A stretch of 64,000 nt of DNA from Blastobasis lacticolella. Taxonomy: Eukaryota; Arthropoda; Insecta; Lepidoptera; Blastobasidae. Within the stretch, counting starts at the first letter, position 1. Every line of letters starts with the position of its first letter. The notes below the pieces were generated by a model. It saw only the letters and a program-made list of their open reading frames with translations. It ran no database searches and was not told where the DNA came from. The stretch is taken from contig LR990046.1 in assembly GCA_905147135.1 (NCBI GenBank), positions 18,878,501 to 18,942,500 of the forward strand, given 5' to 3'. Made by a program: the position numbers and the translations under genes. This document shows positions 40,186 to 51,230 of this stretch, one piece after another.

Positions 40186-43050
40186 ATGGGTAATAAAGAA
40201 AAACGTAAACATTTCAATTTGGGTTTATTAAATGTTCGTTCGCTTAATACAGGTTGGGAAGAACTTGTAGATGCGATCTGCAAGTTTAAACTAGACGTAT
40301 TATGCTTGACGGAGACTTGGCTTACGAATAATTCTAACAACCATAACTACTTGATTCCTGGGTACAGTTTAATCCACAATGCGAGACGCGGACGAGGCGG
40401 GGGAGTTGGGGCCTATGTACGCTCAGATTTGCGGACGAAACGGGTCGAGCACCCACAGGGAGCACTTGAGCAGATTTGGTTGGAGGTGAAACTTACGTGT
40501 CATCCTGTATTAGTTGGTATCGCATATCGTCCGGAATCGGTTAGTCGCAGCGTCGCCACACACTGCATTGATGAATCTTTGTCGTCCCTTGCGCCGAAAT
40601 ATGAGTATGTGTTTTTATCGGGTGATTTGAACATAAACTGTCTCAATGAGGATAATTGTTTGTATATACCGCACTGCTTTATGTCCATCACGGATAGTCA
40701 TGGATTGTATCAGGTAGTTGACCAGCCGACACGAGTTACTTCCACTAGCAAATCTCTAATTGACGTAGTGCTCACTAGGTCTGATATTAAGCCATTGTCA
40801 GTGAGGGTTATCCATAACGATGATCTTAGTGACCACGGTCTGGTTTTATGTAATTTCAAACTGAATGTTCCCAGGAAGGGACCACGTTCAATAACGTTTA
40901 GACCGATTGCGAGTAACATGGAAGTTATTAAGAATGCGGCTCAGTACACCCCTTGGGATATGGTTATGTTGTATAGTGACGTTAATGACATGGTCGCCAT
41001 GTTCAATTTGCTTGCGCTTGACCTGTTTGACACATTTTCTCCGACTCAGACCCGAGTGGTGCGGCGTCCGCCGGCTCCATGGATGACGGACACTATCCGC
41101 GTAATGCGCGACGCTCGCGATCGTGCCTGCCAAAAAGCCAAAAAACGAAATACTGAAGGGGCATGGCAGCATTATCGGGACCTTCGTAATGCATATAATG
41201 CGGCTCTCCAAAGGGAGAAAACCGCATATTTCTCTCACAACGTGCTGTCTAATGCAGGGAATCCATCCTTATTATGGAAAGGCATCAACAAGGTTATCAA
41301 ACCGGTGACACAAAAAACACTGCCTGATAGTTTGACCGACCCCAATATGCTAAATAAACATTTTGTTGAGGGGGTACCATGTACTTCAGAGGATGCCAGT
41401 TTAATTTTTCGGTTACAGTCTTCCACTTTTACCAGCTCGGTTTTTGAGTTCGTACCTGTTGAAGAGGCCACGATTGAGCGTATTATTGGGGGTAAGGTTT
41501 CACATTCGGCAGGTATGGATGATATATCTATGGCTATGTTACAGCTAACCTTGCCACACTCATTGCCTGCATTAGCAGCTATTGTCAATTCGTCCATCTT
41601 AGGGGGAGTATTTCCGGATCTGTGGAAGACTGCAGTGGTCACACCTATTCCTAAAAAGTCCAATGTCATGGGGGTAGGTGATCTTCGTCCTATTAATATT
41701 TTGCCCGCTTTATCTAAGGTAGTGGAGAAAGCTGTCCTATTGCAAATAAGGCCCTACTTGGAGACAGAGAAGGTCATTCCAGTGATGCAGTCTGGATTCC
41801 GTAGGGGTCATAGTACCACCACGGCGCTCCTAAATATCACTGATGATATCATGTATGCTACTAATGAGGGTAAGGGTACTATTATGGTGCTATTGGACTT
41901 TACGAGAGCTTTCGACTGCATTCACCATCAGTTACTAATGGCTCAATTACAACATTATGGGTTCAGTTCTAAGGCATGTGATTGGTTCAAGTCTTACTTT
42001 AGCAATCGCAAGCAGATTGTACGGTGTGGCGTGGGCGACGATGGGGTCTCTTCTGGACCACTGGTTGTTCGTCGCGGGGTAATTCAGGGTTCCATTCTTG
42101 GGCCTACGTTATTTTCAATGTATACTGCTAATATTGGGTCAGTGATAAGGGAGTCAATGCATCATCTTTATGCCGACGACACTCAGGTATACACTCACAC
42201 CTTATGCACGCCGGAAGCTGTTTCTGGCGCAGTGTCCCGTTTGAACTCGGACCTGGAGAGTATAGTTGAGTGGTCATCTAGGCATGGCTTACTTTTAAAC
42301 CCTGTGAAGAGTACATATATTGTCTGCGGCACGGCACACCAGGTCAATAAAATTAAGGGACTGAAACCCGTTTTGAAAATTGGCGACACCCAAATACCCT
42401 ATCAGGAGTCTGTGCGTGATTTGGGCTTGGTTTTGGACGAGACGCTCCACTTTGACAAGCATGTCCAGGGAAAGGTTGGTTTGTGTTTTGGGTCGCTAAG
42501 TGCCTTGTACAGGATCCGTCCTTTCGTTCATCCGAGCGTGAGGATGGCCCTCTGCAATGCACTTGTGTTGTCTCATTTGGGGTATTGCGACACCGTTTAC
42601 GGCCCATATCTCCTGGCTAAGACTTCGAAGACTGTGCAGAGGGTGCAAAATGCTTGTATGCGTTTTTGTTTTGGGATCCAGCGGAGGGAGCACATAACTC
42701 CTTACTTATGCAAGAAGGGTTACTTAAGTATGGAGAATAGGCGTAGGTTGAAATTTGCGTCTCTTGTGCATTCTCTTGCTGGGGGTGAAGGACCGGATTA
42801 TCTGAAAAGCAAACTGACACATAAAATGCCGAACCGATTGAGGGACAGAGGCCCTCAACTGGTACCGCCTAGCTTGCATTTGACCCGCGCCAGGGCCTGT
42901 TTCCGGTTCGCAGCAGCAAAGATCTGGAATGATCTACCACCTCCACTACGTAATCTCCTCGGGAGATCTACGGATACTTTTAAAAAACATTGCATGCGGT
43001 GGCTGCTCGAGAAACAGGTTCTGGAAGCGGAGATTATTTTTGGCGGATAG
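40186..43050 (+). CDS. LINE ORF2: AP endonuclease and reverse transcriptase, 954 aa
   Basis: N-terminal apurinic-like endonuclease (residues about 10-230): LGLLNVRSL, catalytic Glu in LTETWL (about 44), SGDLNINC (about 145), and SDHGL (about 216). Linker, then RT (about 470-740): DLRPINILPALSK, GFRRGHSTTTAL, LLDFTRAFDCIHH (first catalytic Asp), RRGVIQGSILGPTLF, and YADDTQ (about 660) with the Asp pair. The C-terminal part has LSHLGYCDTVYG and RVQNACMRFCFG, usual in CR1/Jockey LINEs. Nicks target DNA and copies its own RNA. Full-length with no stop or frameshift, so plausibly active. Exact clade is inferred. Confidence 0.93.
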   Translation: MGNKEKRKHFNLGLLNVRSLNTGWEELVDAICKFKLDVLCLTETWLTNNSNNHNYLIPGYSLIHNARRGRGGGVGAYVRSDLRTKRVEHPQGALEQIWLEVKLTCHPVLVGIAYRPESVSRSVATHCIDESLSSLAPKYEYVFLSGDLNINCLNEDNCLYIPHCFMSITDSHGLYQVVDQPTRVTSTSKSLIDVVLTRSDIKPLSVRVIHNDDLSDHGLVLCNFKLNVPRKGPRSITFRPIASNMEVIKNAAQYTPWDMVMLYSDVNDMVAMFNLLALDLFDTFSPTQTRVVRRPPAPWMTDTIRVMRDARDRACQKAKKRNTEGAWQHYRDLRNAYNAALQREKTAYFSHNVLSNAGNPSLLWKGINKVIKPVTQKTLPDSLTDPNMLNKHFVEGVPCTSEDASLIFRLQSSTFTSSVFEFVPVEEATIERIIGGKVSHSAGMDDISMAMLQLTLPHSLPALAAIVNSSILGGVFPDLWKTAVVTPIPKKSNVMGVGDLRPINILPALSKVVEKAVLLQIRPYLETEKVIPVMQSGFRRGHSTTTALLNITDDIMYATNEGKGTIMVLLDFTRAFDCIHHQLLMAQLQHYGFSSKACDWFKSYFSNRKQIVRCGVGDDGVSSGPLVVRRGVIQGSILGPTLFSMYTANIGSVIRESMHHLYADDTQVYTHTLCTPEAVSGAVSRLNSDLESIVEWSSRHGLLLNPVKSTYIVCGTAHQVNKIKGLKPVLKIGDTQIPYQESVRDLGLVLDETLHFDKHVQGKVGLCFGSLSALYRIRPFVHPSVRMALCNALVLSHLGYCDTVYGPYLLAKTSKTVQRVQNACMRFCFGIQRREHITPYLCKKGYLSMENRRRLKFASLVHSLAGGEGPDYLKSKLTHKMPNRLRDRGPQLVPPSLHLTRARACFRFAAAKIWNDLPPPLRNLLGRSTDTFKKHCMRWLLEKQVLEAEIIFGG

Positions 43051-43539
43051 TCTGGTCCCCATCCTTCCCACTTCCAATTAATAAAGTTAAAAGTAAAGAT
43101 TTTTAGATACTTGGTCATGATCCATAGTGAAATCTATTAAATTTATTTATTTATAGTGTCTGTGTCTATAACAAATTTTATTCTGTGTAATTTTGTAGGC
43201 CAAGGCAGAATAGCAGGCCCGTAGGCACCCTCGCGTCTCTGCGGAACTGAGCTTTGGCCTCTTTAGCGTTTAGTGTTTATATAATTTTTTATTGATTTTT
43301 TCTTATTCTTTTTTTTTTTTCTCTGGTTTAATTTATTTTAATTTGATGTAATTTTTTTTTTATATGTCAGCTAAATGCTAAATAAATACCTTTTTATTTT
43401 TATTTTTTTATTTAATTGCTGTACATAACTCAGAAAAGAGTTATTGGTACATGGCCGCAGCAGGATTCGAACCCGGTACCTCTCGCTTACGAGTCGGATA
43501 CGCAACCGCCAGGCCACCGACGCTCGAATGAGACTTGGT

Positions 43540-44440
43540 GCTATAAAGCTAAAATGTTGTCAATCATTTTGGTCCAATAATAGTAGGCCAGAAAAATAAT
43601 AATTTAGAGATAGAATTTTTAGCATTTAAGCAATACAAGTTTAGACTTTAAGTGTAGACTGGTTCTTAATGAGAGTTAAAGAAAAACAAGTTTTTTCTCG
43701 TTGTAAATAGATGGCGCTGTACTGAACTCTTATGTCAAATTTGTCCTTAAATTCAGCCAGGAGGAGATATTGCTCAAGTCACGTCGTAAATTGAGTATGG
43801 CTAACCCATGTTGCTAAATGATCATCACCCCCTTAAACATTGTCCAATTAAAATTCTCCAAACAGTCAATCGTTCAATATTATTAGTCTTTGTGTGTATG
43901 TTTGACATATTAACCATAGAGAAAAAATTTATATAAAATGTTATATACAGGAGATATTAACACTGAATTGCGCCATCTATTGACGATAAGAAAAACTATT
44001 TTTTTAATGTCATCTTGAAAACCTGGTGTGAAGCCTTTTGGTGTGATCAGATCAATTAAATGTATCGTCCGCCTTCACCCCTACCAACTAAATGTTTTTA
44101 AATATTATACTGGGAGGAAGTTGGAAATAGATGTAGGTACTACAACTTCGTAATGTGTATGTAGTCTCAGTATGCCTTCTTTAAAGTAGGTACCTAGTTA
44201 GTTGTGAGTTAGGCGGCGATGACCTCTCAAAACTCTCAAAACACTCCTATGGTTCGCTCGCATAACATAAAAAAAAAACATTATGACTGGTAAATACGGA
44301 ACCCTACACTGCGCGTGACCCGGCACATCTTTATGTTCTTATATTTCCATAACATATCTAAAGTAATAAAAGAGAAAAGTAAATGCGTAAAGAAACTCCT
44401 TACTTATAAGAGGAGACGGTCTAATAATGTGTGTAAAAAT
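43540..44440. other. gene-free stretch
   Basis: No exon. 43690-44000 has scattered ATGGCGCTGT/GCGCCATCTA motifs in inverted orientation that suggest an old MITE, but arms could not be aligned. Confidence 0.4.
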
Positions 44441-44441
44441 T

Positions 44442-44692
44442 ACTTATCTGACCCGGTGGCCTAAACTGGAACTAAGTATCGCCATTTTGAAATGTCATGT
44501 CGTTGTCTACAACAGGGGCCTTACCATGAACTCTTATAGCAGGACCTAAACAGAACGGCCCTGCTTAGAACGAGACAGCGCTATACGTATCACATAAGCT
44601 TGTCTCGTTCAAACCGAAAGCAATTATGTTAAGGTCCTGCTATAAGAGTTCATGGTAAGCCCTCAGCAATAACGTCACCGGGTCAGATAAGT
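44442..44692. mobile_element. nested palindromic MITEs
   Basis: Outer arms ACTTATCTGACCCGGTG (44442-44458) and CACCGGGTCAGATAAGT (44676-44692) are perfect. Inside, CCTTACCATGAACTCTTATA with GCAGGACCT (44519-44547) pairs with 44631-44660, and AACGAGACA pairs with TGTCTCGTT. Two elements, one in the other, or a single long hairpin. No coding. Confidence 0.8.
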
Positions 44693-45034
44693 TTGTGGCA
44701 CTGGCGAATCCGGAATCGTCACGCTTGATACCACCGTAGAAAATGAACCATTATGGCTTTTTCTTTTTTCTGTGTAAAGAGTTTCTTAATTTCGTTCCTC
44801 ATTCAGAAAATTTATTTACCCTGTCTGCTCTCAACCATCTCCTTCCGAATAATGGAAAAGGAAGTCATAGTATTTCAACGTATTTCGGTCAACGGCCGTA
44901 AATGGGGCGCCTTATCAGTCATTGACCACAAATATCAGCAGAGATTACTGCTAATAGGGTACAAATTGTGATGACTGTGTGTGGGCAGGGAGTATCTACT
45001 GCTCAATCTCGCAAGAGTGCACCATTGCTGGATC

Positions 45035-45150
45035 AATGCAATCGCTCCACTGTAGTTACCTGATCTGCGAAATCCTGGTTCATGGTCAAGACAGACACCG
45101 GGCCTTCGCGTACGAGAGGACAGCCGGGACGGCAACGCCACGATGACCAT
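45035..45150 (+). repeat. SINE-A 3'-end fragment
   Basis: CAATCGCTCCACTGTAGTTA, CTGATCTGCGAAATCCTGG, CACCGGGCCTTCGCGTACGA. Confidence 0.75.
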
Positions 45151-45656
45151 TTAGATACAGGTAAATATTATTGCTGGCACACGAACGTTAACTTTGTTAT
45201 TAACAATATGGCGCCCTCTGCAGCTTTCTTACCCAAAGCCTATCTAGAATCTCAACGTCTGCAACCAAGCTAAACAAAGCGTCGAAGTGAGCAATGAGCA
45301 TTGTATACCAACTCAGCCAAGTGGCTCTAAGCATGCTCTAGAGAAACTGAAATGGAAACTGGGTCATTGGACGACTTGGTTTGCTATCGGATGATCTTGA
45401 CTTTAAAGGTGTGGCTCCAGTCACATTGTATGGTGTTGGCTTCGCCTGTGACTGCGGACGTAATATTCATAGTTATCTGAGTATTAGGTAATAGTGCTGG
45501 ACCGAATTAACAATCATGGCCAATGTGATACCGTTTCTTAAAAGCCCAAATTTTTTCAATCACTTTCACTTCGGTGCTAACGGACAAGCCACTCTGTCCA
45601 CCTGGTTAAAAAAATAAATAAAAATGCTTGGACAACTTGCACAGCGCCATCTAGCA

Positions 45657-46199
45657 TCTAGAATAGGCAAAAATATGGGCGTGTTACTAAACGACTGTAC
45701 GAATTCCAAAGTAACCAATTATTGCATGCCTGATTTGTCGTACGGCGGTATTATACAAAAAATCTTAAAAAATTCAAAACATATTGATCAAAATGTAAAT
45801 ATAGTAATTTTAATAAGTAATAGCCTTAAAGTACGAAAATATGACATAATAAAGGGTGTTGAAGCGTTGCAAGGATTGTCAGCAGGAAAAATTGTATTAT
45901 GCGCATTTCCCTTCGTAAAAAATTGTTATAATACTGAAAATGACCGTATTCACAAGTTGAATACTTTGATGTATAATTTGACTTGCAGTCAGAAAGACGC
46001 ATTTACCTTTTTTGACTGTAATAAATTTACAGATAAAGTAGTTTTAACAGAAGATACTATGTATCTTCGACGTAGGTACAAAGTCAAACTGGCTACAATG
46101 TTAGCGTACCATATTAATTTATTGATTTCTCCTACCGTAGGTAGATATGACCAGAGTGCCGATTTGTTAATAAACAAAAAGGGTCACTGTTTAAACTAG
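45657..46199 (+). pseudogene. LINE ORF1 remnant, SGNH/GDSL esterase-like domain
   Basis: About 180 codons. NVNIVILISNSL, GKIVLCAFPF and a C-terminal RRRYKVKLATMLAYHI resemble the ILSGTND, V..S.P and D..HL...G...LA segments of esterase-type ORF1 proteins in CR1 LINEs. The N-terminal GDS nucleophile block is missing because of the truncation, so the domain is incomplete. In the family this protein associates with element RNA or membrane; its role is not settled. Confidence 0.6.
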
Positions 46200-49100
46200 T
46201 ATGTAAGACAAAGGAGCCGTCCTGTATCATATCAGCAGCATATAACAGTCCACTGTTAGACTTGAACAATAAATCTTTTGATATTGTTCAGAATATACAG
46301 GACTGCTCTGGCATAAAGTCATTAGTAAATAGTGGTAATAAGCCTTTGGATGTACGTAAAGTAAAATGTTATAATAATAAACAAAATTGTATAGTTAACT
46401 TAGTACATCAAAATATCCAAGGCATGACGAATAAAGAATTGGAAGTTGAGCTATTCATGAACGGTGAGAATGTTGATATTTTTTGCATTACTGAACATTG
46501 GTTAAAAGATCACCAGCTCATATTTGGCTTTAACAACCATAAACTTGCAAGTTCGTTTACAAGAGGGCAGGCAATACATGGAGGTTCCCTAATACTTGTT
46601 CGTAATTGCTTAAAATGCAAGGAACGCACTGATATTGTCAAGCTGTCTGTTGAACGATCTGCTGAAATTGCCTGTATAGAACTTGAACGAATTATTGTAA
46701 TGAGCGTATACAGACCTCCGGCTTCATCATTTGATTGTTTCGAGAAAATTATGGATGAAGCCCTTATTAAAGTTAGCAATTGTAATAAAAATATTGTTGT
46801 TTGTGGTGATTTTAATATAGATTTATTGGACGTATCTTGTAAATATACTGGTAGGCTAATATCATTATTTAAGTGTCATAATTTAATCAACTTATTTTTA
46901 GAGCCTACTAGAATAACAAGTACTACATCAACTTGTCTAGACAACATTTTTTGTGACATCCAGGCATGTAGCCAGTCTGTAATAAACAAATTGCAATCCG
47001 ATCATTGTGGTCAATTAGCCGTGTTTAATGTTAATATGAGGAAAGAAACAAAAAATACTATTAAATTTGTACCAATTAACAACAACCGTCTAAACAGTTT
47101 TAGAAATAACATTATAGAGAAATCATCTAATTTAAAGTATTTGGATGATACAAATGAATATTATAATTCAGTTTTACACATGACAAAAACTGAAAGTAAT
47201 AGTATATTCAAACCAAAGGTGAAGGCAGTAAACAGCAAACTTATGTTTAGCGAGTGGGCGACAACAGGAATACATAAGAGTAGAAATAAATTATATGAGC
47301 TCTATGCAGAACGGGCGTATAATAATAGCGTAGAATTTGCTGAGTATGTTAAACATTATTCGAAGTTATTTAAACGCGTTTGTGCTACAGCTAAATCGAA
47401 TTTCGTTAAACACAAACTAAAAAATTGCACAGATGTAGTAAAATCCACATGGCAGATAATAAATAGTGAAACTGGAAAAGTAACAAATCGCGATACTAAG
47501 TACAGTTTAAAGATAAATGATAATGTTGTTACCAAAAACTCGGAAGTTGCGGAGGCATTCAGTAAATTTTTTACAGACATTCCAGTGTCAACTACAAAAT
47601 CCTTAAATTCGTCTCCTGCTCTCGCTGAATCCTTGTTAAAACAAAATGTACCCGAGAGTGTCATCGATTTTAAGTTCGAGCATGCAACACCTCAAGATAT
47701 AGTTAAGGCTTTTAAAACCATAAAAATGAAAGCAACTGCCGACATTGATGGTATGTCGGTAAAAATTATTAGCTCTGTAATTGATGTTATTGCTGTCCAC
47801 TTAGCGAATATATTTAATAATTGTGTTGATAATGGTGAATTTCCTGACCTGATGAAGCACAGTAAAGTTATTCCATTGTTGAAAACTGGTAATACAACGG
47901 ATCCTACAAATTTTAGACCAGTTTCAATTTTACCGACTCTAAGTAAAATATTTGAGAAAATCATATTAAATCAACTAAAAGCTCATTTTTATGGAGGTAA
48001 CTTATTGCATCATAAACAATTCAGTTTTACTCGCGGTCGTTCAACAACTGATGCAGGTGTTGAACTTATTAAACATATCTTTGGGGCGTGGGAGGAATCA
48101 CGTGATGCCTTAGGGGTTTTCTGTGATTTATCCAAAGCCTTTGATTGCGTTAATCATGACATTTTGGTCAGGAAATTACAACATTATGGAATAAAGGACT
48201 TGGCCCTGAACTTGCTAAATTCATACTTGAGTCATAGAATTCAAAAAGTTGATGTGAACGGAGAGAGATCTATGGGGTCTGTTGTCTCTATGGGTGTCCC
48301 CCAGGGATCTATTTTGGGCCCGTTTTTGTTTCTTGTTTATGTAAATGACTTACCGTACTTTGTAAAAGATGCCCATGAAATTGTCTTGTTCGCGGACGAT
48401 ACATCTTTAGTGTTTAAAGTAAAAAGACAACAATTAACATATGAAGACGTGAACAAGGCTATTGCAGAAGTGGTAAACTGGTTTACGGTTAATAATTTAT
48501 TACTGAATGGCAAGAAGACAAAATGTTTAAAATTCTCTTTGCCAAATGTTAGATCAGTGCCCACTAATGTACAAATAAAAGGCGAAAATTTGAATTTTGT
48601 TGATTCTACAGTATTTTTAGGCTTTACCCTGGATAATAAATTGCAATGGGGTCCTCACATTGATAAATTGGCGAAAAGGCTAAGTTCTGCAGCATAATAA
48701 TATGCTGTAAAGAAAATACGGAGTATTTCTGACGAGGCTACAGCAAGATTAGTTTACTTTAGTTATTTCCACAGTATTATGGCCTATGGCATACTGCTGT
48801 GGGGAAACGCTGCCGACTGGCACAATGTATTTGTATTGCAGAAAAGGGCTATTCGCGCGATTTATCAATTGAGACCTAGAACTTCACTAAGAGATAAATT
48901 CAGGAACATTGATATAATGACAATGCCGTCACAATATATATATGAGAATTAAATGTATGTTCATAAAAATTTACACTTATTTAAGAAGAATAGTGATGTT
49001 CATAATATTAATACGAGAAATAAAGATAAGCTTGTTGCTGGTGCTTGTCGTCTAGCCAAAGTCCACAAATCATTTATGGGTCAATGTGTACGCTTTTATA

Positions 49101-49228
49101 ATAAGGTTCCAACAGATATTCAGAATTTACCATTCAATAAATTTCAAGTCGCTATAAAAAACAAATTATGTCAAAAAAGTTATTATAGTATATCTGAATA
49201 TGTAAATGACAAAAGTCCATGGGACTGA
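46200..49228 (+). pseudogene. LINE ORF2: endonuclease-RT broken by three in-frame stops
   Basis: One continuous frame from upstream of 46262 to 49228, closed only by TAATAA at 48695-48700 and TAA at 48950-48952, with no frameshift. Endonuclease: NLVHQNIQGM, ITEHWL, VVCGDFNIDLL, SDHCGQL. RT: NFRPVSILPTLSKIFEKI, FSFTRGRSTTDA, FCDLSKAFDCVNHDIL, MGVPQGSILGPFLF, LFADDTSLVF. After the stops: ARLVYFSYFHSIMAYGILLW and LQKRAIRAIY, then INTRNK and FYNKVP at the C-terminus. No ATG is needed at 46262 (TTG); the frame overlaps ORF1, so the real start is uncertain. Confidence 0.9.
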
Positions 49229-49431
49229 ACTGCTGTTCTAAACAGGTATTTACCTTTAAGATAGTATATAGGACAAATAATGTATTAGTACATAAGACAC
49301 GTTTAAAAAAAAAAAGAATTAACGTAGGCTCTGTGGGTTTCTTGCCGTTTCTTTCCCCCACAGAGAACCACCTTGGAAGCGGCGTTAATTTTCCTTCCTC
49401 TCCCACACATGGTGTCTCCTGTCTGCGCTAG

Positions 49432-49650
49432 GGTAGGGGTAGGGTAGTAGTTAGAGTAGGGGTAGGGTAGGGTAGGAGTAAGATAGCGGTAAGGTAGTAT
49501 AGGGTGGGGTAGGGGTAAGATAGTGGTAGGGTCGGGGTAAGATAGTGGTAGGGTAGGGGTAAGGTAGTGGTAGGGTAGGGTTAAGGCAATGGTAGGATAG
49601 GGTAGGGGTAAGGTAGCGATAGGGTAGGGATAGGATAGAGTAGGGTGGGA
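49432..49650 (+). repeat. GGTAGGG-type low-complexity tract
   Basis: About 220 bp of irregular GGTAGGGTA / GGGGTAAG units. The reverse strand yields Pro/Tyr/Leu-rich artefactual open frames (49303-49743, 49451-49654), which are not genes. Confidence 0.92.
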
Positions 49651-49977
49651 GCAACTACCTATCACATGCAGCATGTGTGATGCACGCTCACTTAAAAGTC
49701 TGTCTGGCGGTGGCGTGGGGGCCGGGTCGCTCTTTTCCCTCAAATATGGTTGAATTGGACGATGGCTGGGCCCTGCGTTATACTCGTGAACGGGTGCTGC
49801 CTTGGTGGACTGGCTTACTCTTGCTGTAGTTTTAGGTGGTTTTTCTTAATTATACTAGACATACCTACGAGTATAAAATATAATATAGCGTTCCGGCTCT
49901 GTCTGGCATTGTCGAGCCCGGTTCGGTTGTGGTTGGCGAGGGATACGTTTATCTACAGCCATAGGGCGGTCAGCGTG

Positions 49978-50088
49978 TCACTGTGTGTTTCCTTCCTACT
50001 TTCCTACCCCCCTCCTTTTTGACGATTGAAAGAGATATTTAATGTCCTAATCAATAAAGAAATTTTGATTTGATTTGATTTGATTAGC
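49978..50088 (+). repeat. LINE 3' terminus with (TTTGA)n tail
   Basis: CACTGTGTGTTTCCTTCCTA, CTTTTTGACGATTGAAAGAG, then AATAAAGAAATTTTGATTTG and repeats. Same terminus as 26012-26105. Confidence 0.75.
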
Positions 50089-50089
50089 C

Positions 50090-50297
50090 TCATAGTAAGC
50101 AAAACTTGTTTTATGGTGGTAGGCAACTAGTACACTATATATATACTTTTAAATACATAGTTATTTTACATAATTATAACACAAAGACCCGTAACAGAAA
50201 TTAAAATTCATCATTGCAATGTTGGTTCGGCCGGGAATCGAACTCATGACCACTTGCGTGGCATACCGGCATGTTAACCACTGAACCACTCAGGTTG
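50090..50297 (-). repeat. SINE-C copy
   Basis: Minus strand: CTGAGTGGTTCAGTGGTTAA, degenerate B box GAGTTCGATTCCC, GTTACGGGTCTTTGTG. Confidence 0.83.
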
Positions 50298-50299
50298 AA

Positions 50300-51025
50300 T
50301 TCACGGAACATGTTTTTTCTGTTGCGCAATTCCACCGAATTCTTGAACGCTGGGCCTTATTATAACAAAAAACCTCCCTTTTTAGCATACCACCAAATCC
50401 TTCATTACGAGCACACGTCTCGATCGATGAAAACACCTAAAAACCTAACGAGCGATCGCAGATACACGGAATGTGTGTCGTTTGGGCCGAACGGGTGACA
50501 TATTGTGGCAACTCCACCGGAATAAATCACACACTGTACCTGAATGGGTGGAAAGCAAGGAACTATGGAGGCTGGAGGTGTCACAAATCGGGAGCACTTA
50601 CCTGATTTGGTAGTATATGGAGATTGTGGTTTATAGACCGATGGTTGACTCTAGTAAAGTAAATAGTGTATTAATTACTACGACCCAGAAAAATATTCAC
50701 TGATCAGATCAGTAATGTTCTTAAAAAGCTGGGGTCCGAAGTGGTAAGAATAAAAGAAGATGTATGAAAAGAGTTGTGGATATATGCGAGGCTAGGGAAT
50801 TGTGTCAGGATAGAGCAAAGTGGCGGTCCATAGTCTCTCCCACCTGTAGGACACAGGCGTGAGCTTTATCTATGTATGTATGATGTATGTAATTACTATA
50901 TAATATAAGTAAACAGAAACGTACATACCTATGCACAGATATCAAAATGAAATAAATAAACAGAAGTTCTGTGCGCGCGTTACCTTGTCGCCGTGCGGAT
51001 GATTCTATCACCATATTTTTTCTAA
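50300..51025. other. unassigned stretch
   Basis: No exon or repeat boundary recognised. 50730-50860 has weak RTE-tail similarity (RMYEKSCGYMRG-type text) that I could not confirm. Confidence 0.35.
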
Positions 51026-51029
51026 TTTT

Positions 51030-51230
51030 CTTTTACGTCTTTCCAATATTGAAATCTTGGCCTTCCTCTTCCTCTTTTTCCTTCAACTTTGCTTTCTATT
51101 ATTTTTCTTTAAGAGTTGTCATGGCTTCTTAAAAGTGGGCGCCGGGGATTATAAGGAGCTGAAGAGGTTGGCGGACAAGAGAGTGGAATGGCAATTGCTC
51201 CACCGACAAAAGTTATACTCTGACACTATC
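51030..51230 (-). repeat. dispersed repeat D, inverted copy
   Basis: GGGCGCCGGGGATTATAAGG and GGAATGGCAATTGCTCCACC are the reverse complement of the block at 20398-20570. Confidence 0.7.

Larger units (their letters stand above)
39668..43424 (+). mobile_element. CR1/Jockey-type non-LTR retrotransposon, ORF2 intact
   Basis: Boundaries are set by the interrupted SINE. A 0.5-kb leader is followed by ORF2 (40186-43050) and a 0.37-kb T-rich 3'-UTR ending in ATAAATACC(T)n. No zinc-finger or esterase ORF1 is recognised, so the copy is 5'-truncated or belongs to a lineage with a minimal ORF1. Intact ORF2 and a defined target imply fairly recent insertion. Confidence 0.85.
39451..43526 (-). repeat. 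SINE-A split by a LINE
   Basis: Minus-strand SINE-A halves at 39451-39667 (3' half) and 43425-43526 (head with GGGTTCGAATCCTG) are separated by a LINE. The outer 13-bp direct repeats AATGAGACTTGAT (39438-39450) and AATGAGACTTGGT (43527-43539) are the SINE's own target duplication, differing at one base. Confidence 0.85.
45657..50088 (+). mobile_element. second non-LTR retrotransposon (CR1-like), 5'-truncated and decayed
   Basis: Starts directly after a SINE-C scrap (45631-45656), inside an esterase-like ORF1. It continues through ORF2 with stops and a long 3'-UTR, ending in (TTTGA)n (50052-50088), a tail common in CR1-like elements. A low-complexity GGTAGGG block lies within the 3'-UTR. Cannot now be autonomous. 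Confidence 0.78.

Noticed and set aside
49303..49743. Pro/Tyr/Leu-rich minus-strand protein of 146 codons
   Set aside because: Direct translation of the GGTAGGG low-complexity tract; repetitive and without domain.
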